Assembly: GCF_902498065.1 (NCBI RefSeq) | Contig: NZ_CABVIR010000009.1 | Location: 124,001-188,000 of the forward strand | Length of the DNA: 64,000 nt | Origin: Pseudomonas fluorescens | GTDB lineage: Bacteria > Pseudomonadota > Gammaproteobacteria > Pseudomonadales > Pseudomonadaceae | Direction: 5' to 3' | Notes under the pieces: generated by a model | What the model was told of the DNA's origin: nothing | Databases searched by the model: none | Seen by the model: the letters and a program-made list of their open reading frames with translations, nothing else | Program-made: the position numbers and the translations under genes | Part shown: positions 24,984 through 34,584 of the stretch, in pieces | How the letters are laid out: each line of letters begins with the position of its first letter | Numbering within the stretch: position 1 is the first letter of the stretch

Positions 24984-25922
24984 TCAACCACCTGGTGCTG
25001 GTGGGTCCCTTCTGATTTGGTCTTGTATCGAGCTCAAATTCGCCTTTTCATAACTACTATGCATAACCCTGCCATCTTCAGTTACTTGACCACGGTAAAA
25101 ACGGGTGGCACCGCTCTCTAGTCTTCTTGGCGCAAGAGGAGGGACTACATAGGTAGACGTTTCGGCTTGGACCCACGGCCGTCTTCCGGACGAGCCTGGC
25201 AACGAGGGGTTCTGCAATGGAGCCGGCGTTGTACTTCTTCCCGTTGGACCGTATGCGTTGCTGGCTACGGCGCTAAATACTTGACCAAGAGGAGATTCTG
25301 GTTTGAGGTAGCGCCTTGGCGGTGGAACTTGATAGTCCTCATACCCGTCCGGTAGCCCTCTACGTCTATTGTTTCGCACCGATGGGGGTGTTTGTGGGTT
25401 TGTGTTAGAGGGGAGGTTCACTGTTGACGTTGGAGTAGCCGTCGCACGCGAGCTCACTGGAAGTGGCACATATTCGTTGCGGCTAGTTCGTGGTCTGGCT
25501 TCGAGAGCAGGAAACGAATTTGTCGTTCTGGGTTTGAATATCCTCTTGATATTTCGCCCCCACTTTGCAGGGTTAAAGTGCCCCGACGGATCTGAACCCA
25601 TCACTGGCTCACCCCCACAATACATTTAGGCATTCAACCCGCCCGCTCCAAACGGACTCCAGCCGTCCGGACTATGGAAACACATCAAGACCGGGTTGTA
25701 AGCTCGATAGCCGTTGCCCAGTAAATACCATCCGATGTTGCTTTCGCGTATTTGACCGTTGAACCCTAGGTTCGTGGCTATCTTCTGCCGGGCGGTCTGG
25801 TAGCCATAGGCGGAATAAGCAACGGAGTTAGGACGCCCCCCCGCAAGTTCAGCGAATATCGAGTGCTTGCTGTCAGTCGCCAGCAACAGGGAGCGTGGCG
25901 GGTGTGGAGGGCCGGAGGTCAT
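24984..25922 (-). pseudogene. Short RHS-core protein gene interrupted by an in-frame TAA
   Basis: One continuous reading frame of 312 codons with a single internal stop, TAA at 25628-25626. The first part (25922-25629, 98 residues) carries an RHS repeat-associated core: NSVAYSAYGYQTARQ, GFNGQIRESNIGWYLLGNGYRAYNP and FHSPDGWSPFGAGGLNA. Directly after the stop the frame continues MYCGGEPVMGSDPSGHF. In RHS cores the joined motif is GLNAYxYCxGDPVxxSDPSGH, so the stop stands exactly in place of a Tyr codon (TAT/TAC to TAA). The tail (about 190 residues) is Pro/Ser/Arg-rich and of lower GC, as in variable RHS tips. AAGGAAAGG precedes the start at 25922. Either it is a recent nonsense mutation, a sequence error, or the ATG right after the stop restarts translation. 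Confidence 0.8.
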
Positions 25923-26029
25923 GGGAGCCTTTCCTTGGTGAGAAAGTCGACTTTGATCAACGCCCCTAGTGTGCCTCTACTGCAGAGTGCCGGGAACTAT
26001 CAGAACTGATAGTGAGGTGCCGGTGGCTC

Positions 26030-27169
26030 TTACACAGTGCTGCGGATATTGCGCGGCAACACCACCGTGAACAACGTCCCGTCGGTTTCGTTCGAACTGA
26101 CTTTAATCGTCCCGGCGTGGGCATCGACCACTTCCTTGACGATAAACAAACCCAGCCCGAGGCTGGTGGAGGGCTGGCCGAGTTGTTCATCGGCGCTGCG
26201 CACCAGCGGGTCGAAGATCGTGCCCAACGCGTCGTCGGGAATCGGGGCGCCGTAGTTATGCACCGTGAGGCGAACCGCATCGGGCTCGCCGCTGAGGGTG
26301 ACCGTCACATCCCGCTTGTTCAACCCATGCTGCAACGCGTTGCCGATCAGGTTTTGCAGCAGTTGAGCCAGGCGTCCGGCATCCCAGACGCCTGTCGTGT
26401 CTCCCTCGACATGAACCGTCGGATCACACTCCGGATTGCCGGCACACGCTTCGGCAATCGCCGCGTGGGCGGCATCGGCCAGGTCCATCGGTTTCGGTTC
26501 AATCGGCAGGCGCTTGCCCAGGCGACTGCGCACCAGCTCCAGCAAATCGCTGACCATCACCGCCATGTGCCGCGCGCCACGCTTGATATTGACCGCGCAA
26601 GCCAGCGCTTCGTCTTCAAGCGGGGCTTTGCGCATCAGCAATTCGGTGGACATGCTCACGGCTTGCAATGGCGCGCGCAGGTCATGGCCGAGAATAGCCA
26701 GGAAGATATCCCGCGAACGATTGACCTGTTCGGCATAAGCCGCCGTGGATTCGGCAAGGGCTTCATCGATGGCTTCATTGAAACGGATCATGTCCTGGAA
26801 GTAGGCAAGGTCCGGCGATTCCAGGCTGTTGACCCACAACCGGATCACACAGGCGCGCAGGTGGCGGAATTCGCTGGTCATCTGCACCAGATCAAAGCCC
26901 ACGGTATGCCGCAGTTCACCATGGCTGGCGCCGGCTTCGTCGAGGCTCGGGGTTTTCTCCGGGCCTTCGCCTTTGGCCTTGGCGCGTTGTTCGCTGGCGG
27001 TTTGCGCGGTGGTCATGTCTCGAGCGGCGGCCAGCAGGATTTCCTTGGCGTGATCACGCAAGGAAACCCGATCCATGTTTTCGGCTGCCGGGGTAATCGT
27101 TCTGGCGAACTGCTCCCATTCATCGACGATACGGTCTACGTGTTGCCTGATGAATTCGGATAAGCGCAT
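26030..27169 (-). CDS. Sensor histidine kinase with RsbRD-type N-terminal domain (orphan)
   Basis: 379 residues with no membrane segment, so cytoplasmic. Residues 1-150 resemble the helical RsbRD_N-like sensory region seen in pseudomonad kinases (MRLSEFIRQHVDRIVDEWEQFAR start). The phosphoacceptor motif is LAILGHDLRAPLQAV with His162. The ATP-binding domain has the N box (LLQNLIGNALQHG), DDALGTIFDPLVR (F box) and the G2 box LGLGLFIVKEVV. No response regulator lies next to it, so its partner must be elsewhere. The input signal is unknown. Confidence 0.88.
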   Translation of the reverse strand: MRLSEFIRQHVDRIVDEWEQFARTITPAAENMDRVSLRDHAKEILLAAARDMTTAQTASEQRAKAKGEGPEKTPSLDEAGASHGELRHTVGFDLVQMTSEFRHLRACVIRLWVNSLESPDLAYFQDMIRFNEAIDEALAESTAAYAEQVNRSRDIFLAILGHDLRAPLQAVSMSTELLMRKAPLEDEALACAVNIKRGARHMAVMVSDLLELVRSRLGKRLPIEPKPMDLADAAHAAIAEACAGNPECDPTVHVEGDTTGVWDAGRLAQLLQNLIGNALQHGLNKRDVTVTLSGEPDAVRLTVHNYGAPIPDDALGTIFDPLVRSADEQLGQPSTSLGLGLFIVKEVVDAHAGTIKVSSNETDGTLFTVVLPRNIRSTV

Positions 27170-27407
27170 GGTCGGTTTCCTGGTGGCAATCTGGGGGCAT
27201 CTTAGCCTCTTTGACGTCCCCTAAAAACTCCCATTGTGCCGGCCACCATACTTCGGTGGCTTCAGGGGGCTAATTAATTGTTTTTTAGAATCTGAAATTC
27301 AATGCAATGTTGATTTATCTCTATGTTCCCAGTGGCTTTTTAATCTTTTTTTTTAAACCGCATTCAGTAGTCTGGTGATTCTTTTTCATCGCATAAGGAT
27401 TTGCGAA
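27170..27407. other. AT-rich upstream region of the NEL-protein gene
   Basis: About 240 nt, noticeably richer in A and T than flanking genes, with T-runs near 27341-27353. It separates the divergent kinase and NEL genes and must contain both promoters. I do not see a hrp-box-like GGAACC-N15/16-CCACNNA element. Confidence 0.4.
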
Positions 27408-30400
27408 ATGACCCAACTATCTGACGTTCCGGCGCTTCAAAATAATTCCGGACAGGGAGAGGGCAAAGATAATGTTCATCGTGATTATCTACTGGGCAAA
27501 CTGCCTTCGCCGGTAAAAGACGCACCGGTTTCGCGACTGCTCACGATGGCTGATTCGACAGTGGATTTCCCGGAGTGGTATTTGAATGCACGCGCCATTG
27601 ACCGTCAGTACCTCAAGCAACTGACCGATGAGCGCTGGCGTACCCAGGTTCCGCTGGACAAAGCGCTGGAGGATTTGCAGCAGGACATTTCCGCCTTCGC
27701 CGAACCCTTGCTCGTCAAAGCATTAAAGGAACAACTGAATCTCGATCTGGACGTCAATGCGACGCTCATTCGGCTGTATATCCCGGCAAAGCTGGGTTTT
27801 GGCATCGATACCAATGCCAGTCGATTGAGGCAGTCCACGTTGCTGGAAGCGGCGCTTCACAATTTCGAGGCGCCCGAAACGCAGGCCGGCGGTTTTCGCG
27901 ATGGCTCTGGCATCTTCACCCTGGACGGCGAAAATCAGTTACTGCGGCATGCGCTGACCGTCGAACGATTTGCTGACCTGTGCCGCACGCTTGATATCGG
28001 AATGCACTATCAGCAGCACATAAAAGGCCTGCTGAGTCCGCAAGAAGGTACGGCCAAAGCGTTGGTTGAACGGCAATGCCTGGCCAGCGAAAAAGCCGCT
28101 TTCAACGAAGCCGCGCTGATCGCTTACTTGAAAAACGACATCAGTTCCTATGGCTACGGGAAACTCAAGCAAGTTAGTGACGATGAAAAGGGCATCCTTT
28201 GGAACAATCGCCCTTTGCAATGTCATCGACTTTCGCTGATGGGGTTCAGGTTATCCGGCATCCTGTTATTCAGCGCAGTGGCAGACCCCACTGAAGTCAA
28301 AAGAATTTACGACAGTCTGGTTCCCGCGCACCAGCGCACACTGCTGGAATGGTCCAGTCGTTTGACGCTGCTGCCAGGCCAGGAATTTGAACAGTTCAAA
28401 CTGCTCGAGGCGTTTTTCGCCAATGGCCCCGGCGGTCTCGTCGACGCCATGTTGCAAAGGGAAGATGGTTTTCAACAAAGCCGTCTCGACGGGGCGTTGA
28501 TCGCCTATGTCCCGGATGATCCCAGGCACCCGCTCAAAGAGTATGCGTCCTTCACTGACTTCATGAAGGAGCTGACGAGCCAGTTGCGCTCGCCGGACTA
28601 TCAGCAGTTTTTCAGCCGATTCGTCGCACAAAAAGACCATGGCAAATTCTTTGCCCGGCTTCGCGAACGTTTCACCACGTTCACCTGGACGCAGCGTGAG
28701 CCGCTGGACATGGGGCCGTGGTGGCGAGAGACCGCGGTTGAAAACGCCAACGCAGAGCCCATCACCAACATCATCTCAGGCGATCTCTGGCCGCAAATCG
28801 GTCGCTGGCGCAGGGACAAAGCGATTGCGGATGCGCGGCGTATCGCTGTGCCGACCGGGGACGAAGACGCGACCACCCGCTGGAATCGGTTGACCAGTTA
28901 TCTGACCATCGGCTGGAACGTGTTCAACTTCGGCGCCATGTTGGTGCCCGGGCTCGGCGAAGCGATGCTGGCGGTCATGGTCGGGCAGATGCTGTTCGAA
29001 GCCATGGAGGGCATTGAGGAGTGGAGCAAGGGCGACAGGGAGGAAGCGGCGGCCCATCTCACCGGGGTCATGATCAATTTTGCACAACTGGCGATCATGG
29101 CGGCGGGAAACGTTTTACCCGCCGGTGCAGCGGCGTCGGTCAAACCGTCGACCTTTATCGATCAGTTGAAAAAGGTTGAGTTGCCTGACGGCCAGACGCG
29201 CCTGTGGAAGCCGGACCTGTCGCCCTACGCCCATGACCTGACGCTGCCCAACGGAACGAGGCCAAGCGAACAGGGGCTGTACCGCCACAGTGAAAAAGAC
29301 TTCCTGAAGCATGAAAGCAAACACTTCGAAGTCAGAAACGATCCGCGCACGGGTCAGCCACGCCTGCAACATCCGGAGCGGCCGCAGGCGTATCAGCCAG
29401 CACTCGAACACGACGGTGCGGGCGTCTGGAAGACCGAGCTCGACCGACCCGTCGAGTGGGACAAAACCACACTCATGCGGCGCATGGGGCCGGCGGTCGA
29501 GGGTTTCTCCGATACCACGCTGGAGCAGATTCGGCTCGTCAGTGGTATCGAAGAAGACCTGTTGCGCAGATTGCATGTGGTCAACGAACCGGCGCCAGCA
29601 TTGCTGACCGACACGATAGAACGGTTCAAGACCTGGGCCGACGTGCAAAAGCTGCCGGAACAGATTCTGCGCGATGAGGTGCCTGAAGCGTTCATCGAGC
29701 AGGTGCCCCGTTTGCTGGTTGACCTGCCGAGATGGCCTGAGCAAAAAAGTATCGAGCTGTTTGACGGCGCTGGTTTTACGGGGCGTTCGACTACGTACGG
29801 CAATGTCGACGCGTCGCCGGCCAACACGCTGAAGATAAGCCGAGCCGAGGTCAGCGCAGGAAAACTTCCAGAGCTTGCCGTGAAGTTCATGAACGAAGCC
29901 GACGTCCACGCGATGCTTGGGCAGGGCATTTCGGCAGACGAGCACATCCGGATCGACGCGTTGAAAAACAAGATAGCCGTGCGGGCGGGCCATCAGCGTG
30001 AGTCGCTGTTCAACGCGCTGGATCGCCGTCTGCAACAGACCGACAATCGGCAAGTGCTGGCGCTCCAGGACGCGTTCGGCGGCCTGCCCACGGTGATCGC
30101 CCGGGAGTTGCTGGCCGACGTCGAACCGCAAACCCGGCTCAACATCACCGAGTCTTCGCGCATCCCCTTGCAACTCAGAGAACGCACGCGGGCAACCTTG
30201 CAGGCGATACGAGCGGCACGCGCCTACGAAGGGCTGTTTCTCGATGCCGCGTACGGCGTCGATACCGAACGGCTGGCGTTGCACTCGTTGCAAGCGTTGC
30301 CCGAGTGGCCCGACAACGTGCGGATCGAAATCCGCGAGGATTCATTTGATGGACCGTTGCGCGCCAGTGTCGGCCCGGCGGATGCCTCCGTTCGCCGGGT

Positions 30401-32690
30401 CCTGGTCCGCGAGGACGGTCAGTACCAGGCCCGTGATGACGATGATCTGCACCTGCATGGGCCGGACGACCTCTACGTGTCCGTGTTGCATGCCCTGCCG
30501 GATGCCGAACGAAACACACTGGGGTATCACATCAATCAAGGCGCAACGCTCAAGCAGGCCGTGCAAAAAACGCCATTGTCACGGGACAGGTTCAACGTTC
30601 TTCTGGCGGATAACCCTGTTAGCAAACCCGCGTACGACCCGGCCACGATGCGGCTGCGTGGCGGCATGCGCGGGGTTTCTCAGGGCGTGCGACGGGTCGC
30701 CGGGCGGTTGACGCCGCAAGAGCGGGTCCGAGTCGTTCGTCCCGGATGGACGGAGGCCGAGGCGCAGGCTTATCTGGAGGCGGGTGGCAGCGACGTCAGT
30801 CTTGAACAGAGGGCGAGTGCACTGGAAGGGGAATTCGATCGGCTCAATGTCAATTTTCAACGTTGGTTGAGGTCACCGACCGAAGGGTCCTGGTTCACTG
30901 GCGCCGGCGCCGCCGAGTGGCAATCCAGAAACGCGGTATACAAAGCGATCAGGGAGTGTTGGCAGTACACCGGGTTGCGCCATGTGGATTCGTTCGGCGA
31001 GCTGCAAGGCGCTGTGCTTGACCTCGAGAACATACCGTTGGGTCGTCATTTGCGCACTATGCCTATGCTGGAGGGCACCTTCGATCACGTCACCCGCCTC
31101 AATCTGACCCTGACCGAATTGACCGATGCGCATATTTCCCTGCTCGATCATTTTCCCCGATTGCGTTCGCTCAACGTCAACGGTAATTCGCTCACCCGGT
31201 TTCCTCGTGCCGTCGGTCGCATGCGCGCGCTGACGGAGCTGAGCATGCGAGGAAACCGCATTGTGCTGGATACGCAAGGCGCGGCGGACCTGCGCAACCT
31301 GACACGGCTTCAAGCCCTGGACCTGTACGGCAACCCTCTGGGCCGGGAACCGGATATTGGCAGCATGCGCATGTTGCATACGCTGATCCTGGCCGACACT
31401 GGCATTCGGACCTGGCCGGACGGTTTGTTCGCGCAGCCACGCTTCCGGCATTTTTACCTGGACATGCAGTACAACGAAATCACCTACGTGCCCATGGTCG
31501 CGCGTGGCTCCATTGAGGCGGAATTGCTGGCGCGCACGGTGTTGAGCCGGGACACGGATTATCTGCCGGCCTTCAATCTGCAGACGCTCAGGGAGTACAT
31601 CGCCTCCGTCGGCATGGACCCCGATCGACCGTATCCGCCTCGTGGCGTGCGTGACAGCCTCGATTGGGAGGCCGGCATGACCCGACGGGAATGGGTGGCC
31701 AAACAGGCAGTGTGGAACAGCGTCGAGGATGAGATCGGCTCGCTCGGGTTTTTCAACGAGATTCGCAAACTCACGGAATCGGGACATTTCAAACACGACA
31801 CCGGGTTTCGGGTCGACATGACCGCCAAGGTCTGGCGAATGCTCGAAGCGATGTCGAAAAATACCGAGCTGCGGCAAAAACTCTTCACTATGACCACCGT
31901 GCCCACGGCGTGTGTCGATGCCGGCGCGCAGCTGTTCAACGCCATGGGAATGGAGGTGCTGATTCATGAAGCCTATGAACTGGCCAATCCCGCGCTGGTA
32001 GAGGCTGAACTGGTGACGCTGGCGCAGGGCAAGTCGCGTCTGGATGAGCTCAGCAGGATTGCCCGCAAAACGGTGTCCGAGCGCGAGGCGATGGGCGAGC
32101 AATTCAGGCGCGTCAATGCCGCGGGCGAGGTCACCGGCACGATTGATGAGGTTGAAGTTCACCTGGCGTTCATGACGGATCTTGCCGAGCGGCTGGACCT
32201 GCCCTGGCAGACGCGAAAAATGCAGTTCAGAAAAATCGCCGCGGTTACGCCAGAGATGATCGAGGATGCTTTTCGACGTGTGCTGGACCTTGAGGAAGGA
32301 GAACTTCTGGGGGATTTACTCGTCGATCAACCGTTCTGGGCATCCTATGCCGAGGGGGTCAATCGGGGGGTTATCAAAGGTTTCCGTCGCCGGATCGAAG
32401 CCACGATCGAGTTCTACTCAGCGTTGGAAAAACGCGCAACCGAGACAACACTTTCTCTGGAGCAAAAGGCTCAGTTAAAGGAAGAACTCAGGGTGCTCGG
32501 TGCTGAATTGAACAAACCGCAAAGCGCGTTTGCACCGGGACGCGTCATGACCGAAGCGGAATATGCCGCCGAGCTGGAAGCCATCGACGAGGACAGGAAA
32601 ACGTTTATCAAAACGTTCACGCGCCAGGCGATCGAACGGGCAAAACTGCAACGGGTGGAAATGCCCTTCACCGTACAGCCGAACAGCTGA
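27408..32690 (+). CDS. Giant LRR protein with C-terminal NEL-type E3 ubiquitin ligase domain (effector/toxin-like)
   Basis: 1,760 residues. The N-terminal about 1,200 residues resemble the dermonecrotic-toxin-like (DUF6543) module of pseudomonad NEL proteins. Hydrophobic stretches there (about 497-575, including WNVFNFGAMLVPGLGEAMLA) could insert in membranes. Leucine-rich repeats span about 1222-1362 (LRSLNVNGNSLTRFP, LTELSMRGNRI, LQALDLYGNPL, LHTLILADTGI). The C-terminal NEL domain runs from about 1400 to the end. The catalytic Cys is probably Cys1502 in TACVDAGAQLFNAMG, matching the CxD motif of IpaH/SspH ligases, and EVEVHLAFMTDLAERLDLP is a second conserved NEL block. In the family such enzymes ubiquitinate host proteins. 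The ATG at 27408 has AAGGA 8-12 nt upstream. No secretion or chaperone gene is adjacent. Confidence 0.85.
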   Translation: MTQLSDVPALQNNSGQGEGKDNVHRDYLLGKLPSPVKDAPVSRLLTMADSTVDFPEWYLNARAIDRQYLKQLTDERWRTQVPLDKALEDLQQDISAFAEPLLVKALKEQLNLDLDVNATLIRLYIPAKLGFGIDTNASRLRQSTLLEAALHNFEAPETQAGGFRDGSGIFTLDGENQLLRHALTVERFADLCRTLDIGMHYQQHIKGLLSPQEGTAKALVERQCLASEKAAFNEAALIAYLKNDISSYGYGKLKQVSDDEKGILWNNRPLQCHRLSLMGFRLSGILLFSAVADPTEVKRIYDSLVPAHQRTLLEWSSRLTLLPGQEFEQFKLLEAFFANGPGGLVDAMLQREDGFQQSRLDGALIAYVPDDPRHPLKEYASFTDFMKELTSQLRSPDYQQFFSRFVAQKDHGKFFARLRERFTTFTWTQREPLDMGPWWRETAVENANAEPITNIISGDLWPQIGRWRRDKAIADARRIAVPTGDEDATTRWNRLTSYLTIGWNVFNFGAMLVPGLGEAMLAVMVGQMLFEAMEGIEEWSKGDREEAAAHLTGVMINFAQLAIMAAGNVLPAGAAASVKPSTFIDQLKKVELPDGQTRLWKPDLSPYAHDLTLPNGTRPSEQGLYRHSEKDFLKHESKHFEVRNDPRTGQPRLQHPERPQAYQPALEHDGAGVWKTELDRPVEWDKTTLMRRMGPAVEGFSDTTLEQIRLVSGIEEDLLRRLHVVNEPAPALLTDTIERFKTWADVQKLPEQILRDEVPEAFIEQVPRLLVDLPRWPEQKSIELFDGAGFTGRSTTYGNVDASPANTLKISRAEVSAGKLPELAVKFMNEADVHAMLGQGISADEHIRIDALKNKIAVRAGHQRESLFNALDRRLQQTDNRQVLALQDAFGGLPTVIARELLADVEPQTRLNITESSRIPLQLRERTRATLQAIRAARAYEGLFLDAAYGVDTERLALHSLQALPEWPDNVRIEIREDSFDGPLRASVGPADASVRRVLVREDGQYQARDDDDLHLHGPDDLYVSVLHALPDAERNTLGYHINQGATLKQAVQKTPLSRDRFNVLLADNPVSKPAYDPATMRLRGGMRGVSQGVRRVAGRLTPQERVRVVRPGWTEAEAQAYLEAGGSDVSLEQRASALEGEFDRLNVNFQRWLRSPTEGSWFTGAGAAEWQSRNAVYKAIRECWQYTGLRHVDSFGELQGAVLDLENIPLGRHLRTMPMLEGTFDHVTRLNLTLTELTDAHISLLDHFPRLRSLNVNGNSLTRFPRAVGRMRALTELSMRGNRIVLDTQGAADLRNLTRLQALDLYGNPLGREPDIGSMRMLHTLILADTGIRTWPDGLFAQPRFRHFYLDMQYNEITYVPMVARGSIEAELLARTVLSRDTDYLPAFNLQTLREYIASVGMDPDRPYPPRGVRDSLDWEAGMTRREWVAKQAVWNSVEDEIGSLGFFNEIRKLTESGHFKHDTGFRVDMTAKVWRMLEAMSKNTELRQKLFTMTTVPTACVDAGAQLFNAMGMEVLIHEAYELANPALVEAELVTLAQGKSRLDELSRIARKTVSEREAMGEQFRRVNAAGEVTGTIDEVEVHLAFMTDLAERLDLPWQTRKMQFRKIAAVTPEMIEDAFRRVLDLEEGELLGDLLVDQPFWASYAEGVNRGVIKGFRRRIEATIEFYSALEKRATETTLSLEQKAQLKEELRVLGAELNKPQSAFAPGRVMTEAEYAAELEAIDEDRKTFIKTFTRQAIERAKLQRVEMPFTVQPNS

Positions 32691-32706
32691 TCGTGGTTGT
32701 TTGACG

Positions 32707-32728
32707 CCGGGGCCCGGCAGGGCCCCGG
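32707..32728. terminator. GC-rich hairpin between convergent NEL-protein and ureC genes
   Basis: A perfect 9-bp stem (CCGGGGCCC with GGGCCCCGG) and a GGCA loop lie in the 54-nt gap between the two stop codons. No T-run follows on either strand, so it is at best a weak or Rho-assisted terminator. Confidence 0.5.
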
Positions 32729-32744
32729 TGATCCAGTCGATCGA

Positions 32745-34445
32745 TCAAAACAGGAAGTAACGCTGAGCCATCGGCAGCACATCCGCTGGCTCGCACCACA
32801 ACAACACACCGTCGGCCTTGACCTGATACGTCTGCGGATCGACATCGATACTCGGCAGGTAGTCGTTGTGGATCAGATCGGTTTTCTGCACCTCGCGGCA
32901 GCCTTTGACCACGCCGATTTTCTTCTTCAAACCCAAGGCCTCGGGAAGACCGGCCTCCTGCGCCGCCTGACTGATAAACGTCAGGCTGGTGGCGTGCAAC
33001 GAACCGCCGTAGCTGGCGAACATCGGGCGGTAGTGCACCGGTTGCGGTGTCGGAATCGAGGCGTTGGCATCACCCATCAGACTGGCGGCAATGGCGCCGC
33101 CCTTGAGGATCAGCGTCGGTTTGACGCCGAAGAACGCCGGGCGCCAGAGCACCAGGTCCGCCCACTTACCAACTTCAATCGACCCCACTTCATGGCTGAT
33201 ACCGTGGGTGATTGCCGGGTTGATCGTGTACTTGGCGATGTAGCGTTTGGCGCGGAAGTTGTCGTTGCCTTCGCCATCACCGGGCAACGGGCCGCGCTGT
33301 TTTTTCATCTTGTCGGCGGTCTGCCAGGTGCGCGTAATGACTTCGCCGACGCGGCCCATGGCCTGGCTGTCGGAGCTGATCATCGAAAACGCGCCGAGGT
33401 CGTGGAGGATGTCCTCGGCGGCAATCGTCTCGCGCCGGATGCGGCTTTCGGCGAAGGCCACGTCTTCGGCAATGCTTGGGTCCAGGTGATGGCAGACCAT
33501 CAGCATGTCGAGGTGTTCGTCGATGGTGTTGCGGGTGAACGGCCGGGTCGGGTTGGTCGAGCTCGGCAGCACGTTGGCGAAGCCGCAGGCCTTGATGATG
33601 TCCGGAGCATGCCCGCCGCCCGCGCCTTCGGTGTGATAGGTGTGGATGGTGCGGCCCTTGAAGGCGGCGAGGGTGGTTTCGACGAAACCCGACTCGTTGA
33701 GGGTGTCGGTGTGGATCGCCACCTGCACGTCGTACTGATCGGCAACACTCAGGCAGTTGTCGATGCTCGCGGGTGTGGTGCCCCAGTCTTCGTGCAATTT
33801 GAGACCGATGGCGCCGGCCTTGACCTGTTCGATCAATGGCCCAGGCAGGCTGGCGTTGCCCTTGCCGGTGAGGCCGATGTTCATAGGGAAGGCATCCGCC
33901 GCTTGAAGCATCCGCGCCAGGTGCCATGGGCCGGACGTACAAGTGGTCGCGTTGGTGCCGGTGGCCGGCCCGGTGCCGCCGCCGATCATGGTGGTGACGC
34001 CGCTCATCAGCGCCTCTTCGATCTGCTGTGGGCAGATGAAGTGGATGTGCGTGTCGATGCCGCCGGCGGTGAGGATCATGCCTTCACCGGCGATCACTTC
34101 GGTACCGGCGCCGATGGCGATGGTGACGTTCGGCTGTACGTCCGGATTGCCGGCCTTGCCGATGCCGGCGATGCGCCCGTCCTTGAGACCGACGTCCGCT
34201 TTGACGATGCCCCAGTGGTCGATGATCAGCGCGTTGGTGATCACCGTGTCGACGACTTCGGCGGCCAGTAGCTGGCTCTGACCCTGGCCGTCGCGGATGA
34301 CTTTGCCGCCGCCGAATTTCACTTCTTCGCCGTAGGTGGTGAAGTCTTTTTCGACCTCGATCCACAGTTCGGTGTCGGCCAGGCGGACCTTGTCACCGAC
34401 GGTGGGGCCGAACATGTCGGCGTAGGCTTGACGGGAAATCTTCAT
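32745..34445 (-). CDS. ureC: Urease alpha subunit UreC
   Basis: Catalytic subunit of nickel urease, 566 residues, the normal bacterial length. Urease hydrolyses urea to ammonia and carbamate in the cytoplasm. Nickel ligands are visible as HIHFICPQ, the carbamylated Lys in GAIGLKLHEDWG, and His residues in AIHTDTLNE and TYHTEGAGGGHAPD. The mobile flap Cys and His are in MVCHHLDPSIAEDVAFAESRIR. The C-terminal PMAQRYFLF end matches pseudomonad UreC. It is the last gene of the urt-ure operon, 139 nt after ureB, with a REPIN in the gap. Confidence 0.98.
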   Translation of the reverse strand: MKISRQAYADMFGPTVGDKVRLADTELWIEVEKDFTTYGEEVKFGGGKVIRDGQGQSQLLAAEVVDTVITNALIIDHWGIVKADVGLKDGRIAGIGKAGNPDVQPNVTIAIGAGTEVIAGEGMILTAGGIDTHIHFICPQQIEEALMSGVTTMIGGGTGPATGTNATTCTSGPWHLARMLQAADAFPMNIGLTGKGNASLPGPLIEQVKAGAIGLKLHEDWGTTPASIDNCLSVADQYDVQVAIHTDTLNESGFVETTLAAFKGRTIHTYHTEGAGGGHAPDIIKACGFANVLPSSTNPTRPFTRNTIDEHLDMLMVCHHLDPSIAEDVAFAESRIRRETIAAEDILHDLGAFSMISSDSQAMGRVGEVITRTWQTADKMKKQRGPLPGDGEGNDNFRAKRYIAKYTINPAITHGISHEVGSIEVGKWADLVLWRPAFFGVKPTLILKGGAIAASLMGDANASIPTPQPVHYRPMFASYGGSLHATSLTFISQAAQEAGLPEALGLKKKIGVVKGCREVQKTDLIHNDYLPSIDVDPQTYQVKADGVLLWCEPADVLPMAQRYFLF

Positions 34446-34493
34446 TCGTTCGCCTTGAGATTCAATTGAATTTGAAATCGTTCGCTGCGCTCA

Positions 34494-34562
34494 CTATCGC
34501 GAGCAAGCCCGCTCCCACAGTTGATCGCATTCCCCTGTGGGAGCGAGCCTGCTCGCGATGGG
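34494..34562. repeat. REPIN between ureB and ureC
   Basis: Inverted arms (TATCGCGAGCAAGCCCGCTC and GAGCGAGCCTGCTCGCGAT) are separated by about 20 nt. They lie inside the urease operon and are probably transcribed as a stem-loop. Confidence 0.92.
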
Positions 34563-34584
34563 GCCAGAACAGACACCGTGTCAC

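Noticed and set aside
32697..34271. 524-codon plus-strand frame opposite ureC
   Set aside because: Antisense shadow; ureC is certain and the frame has no recognisable domain.
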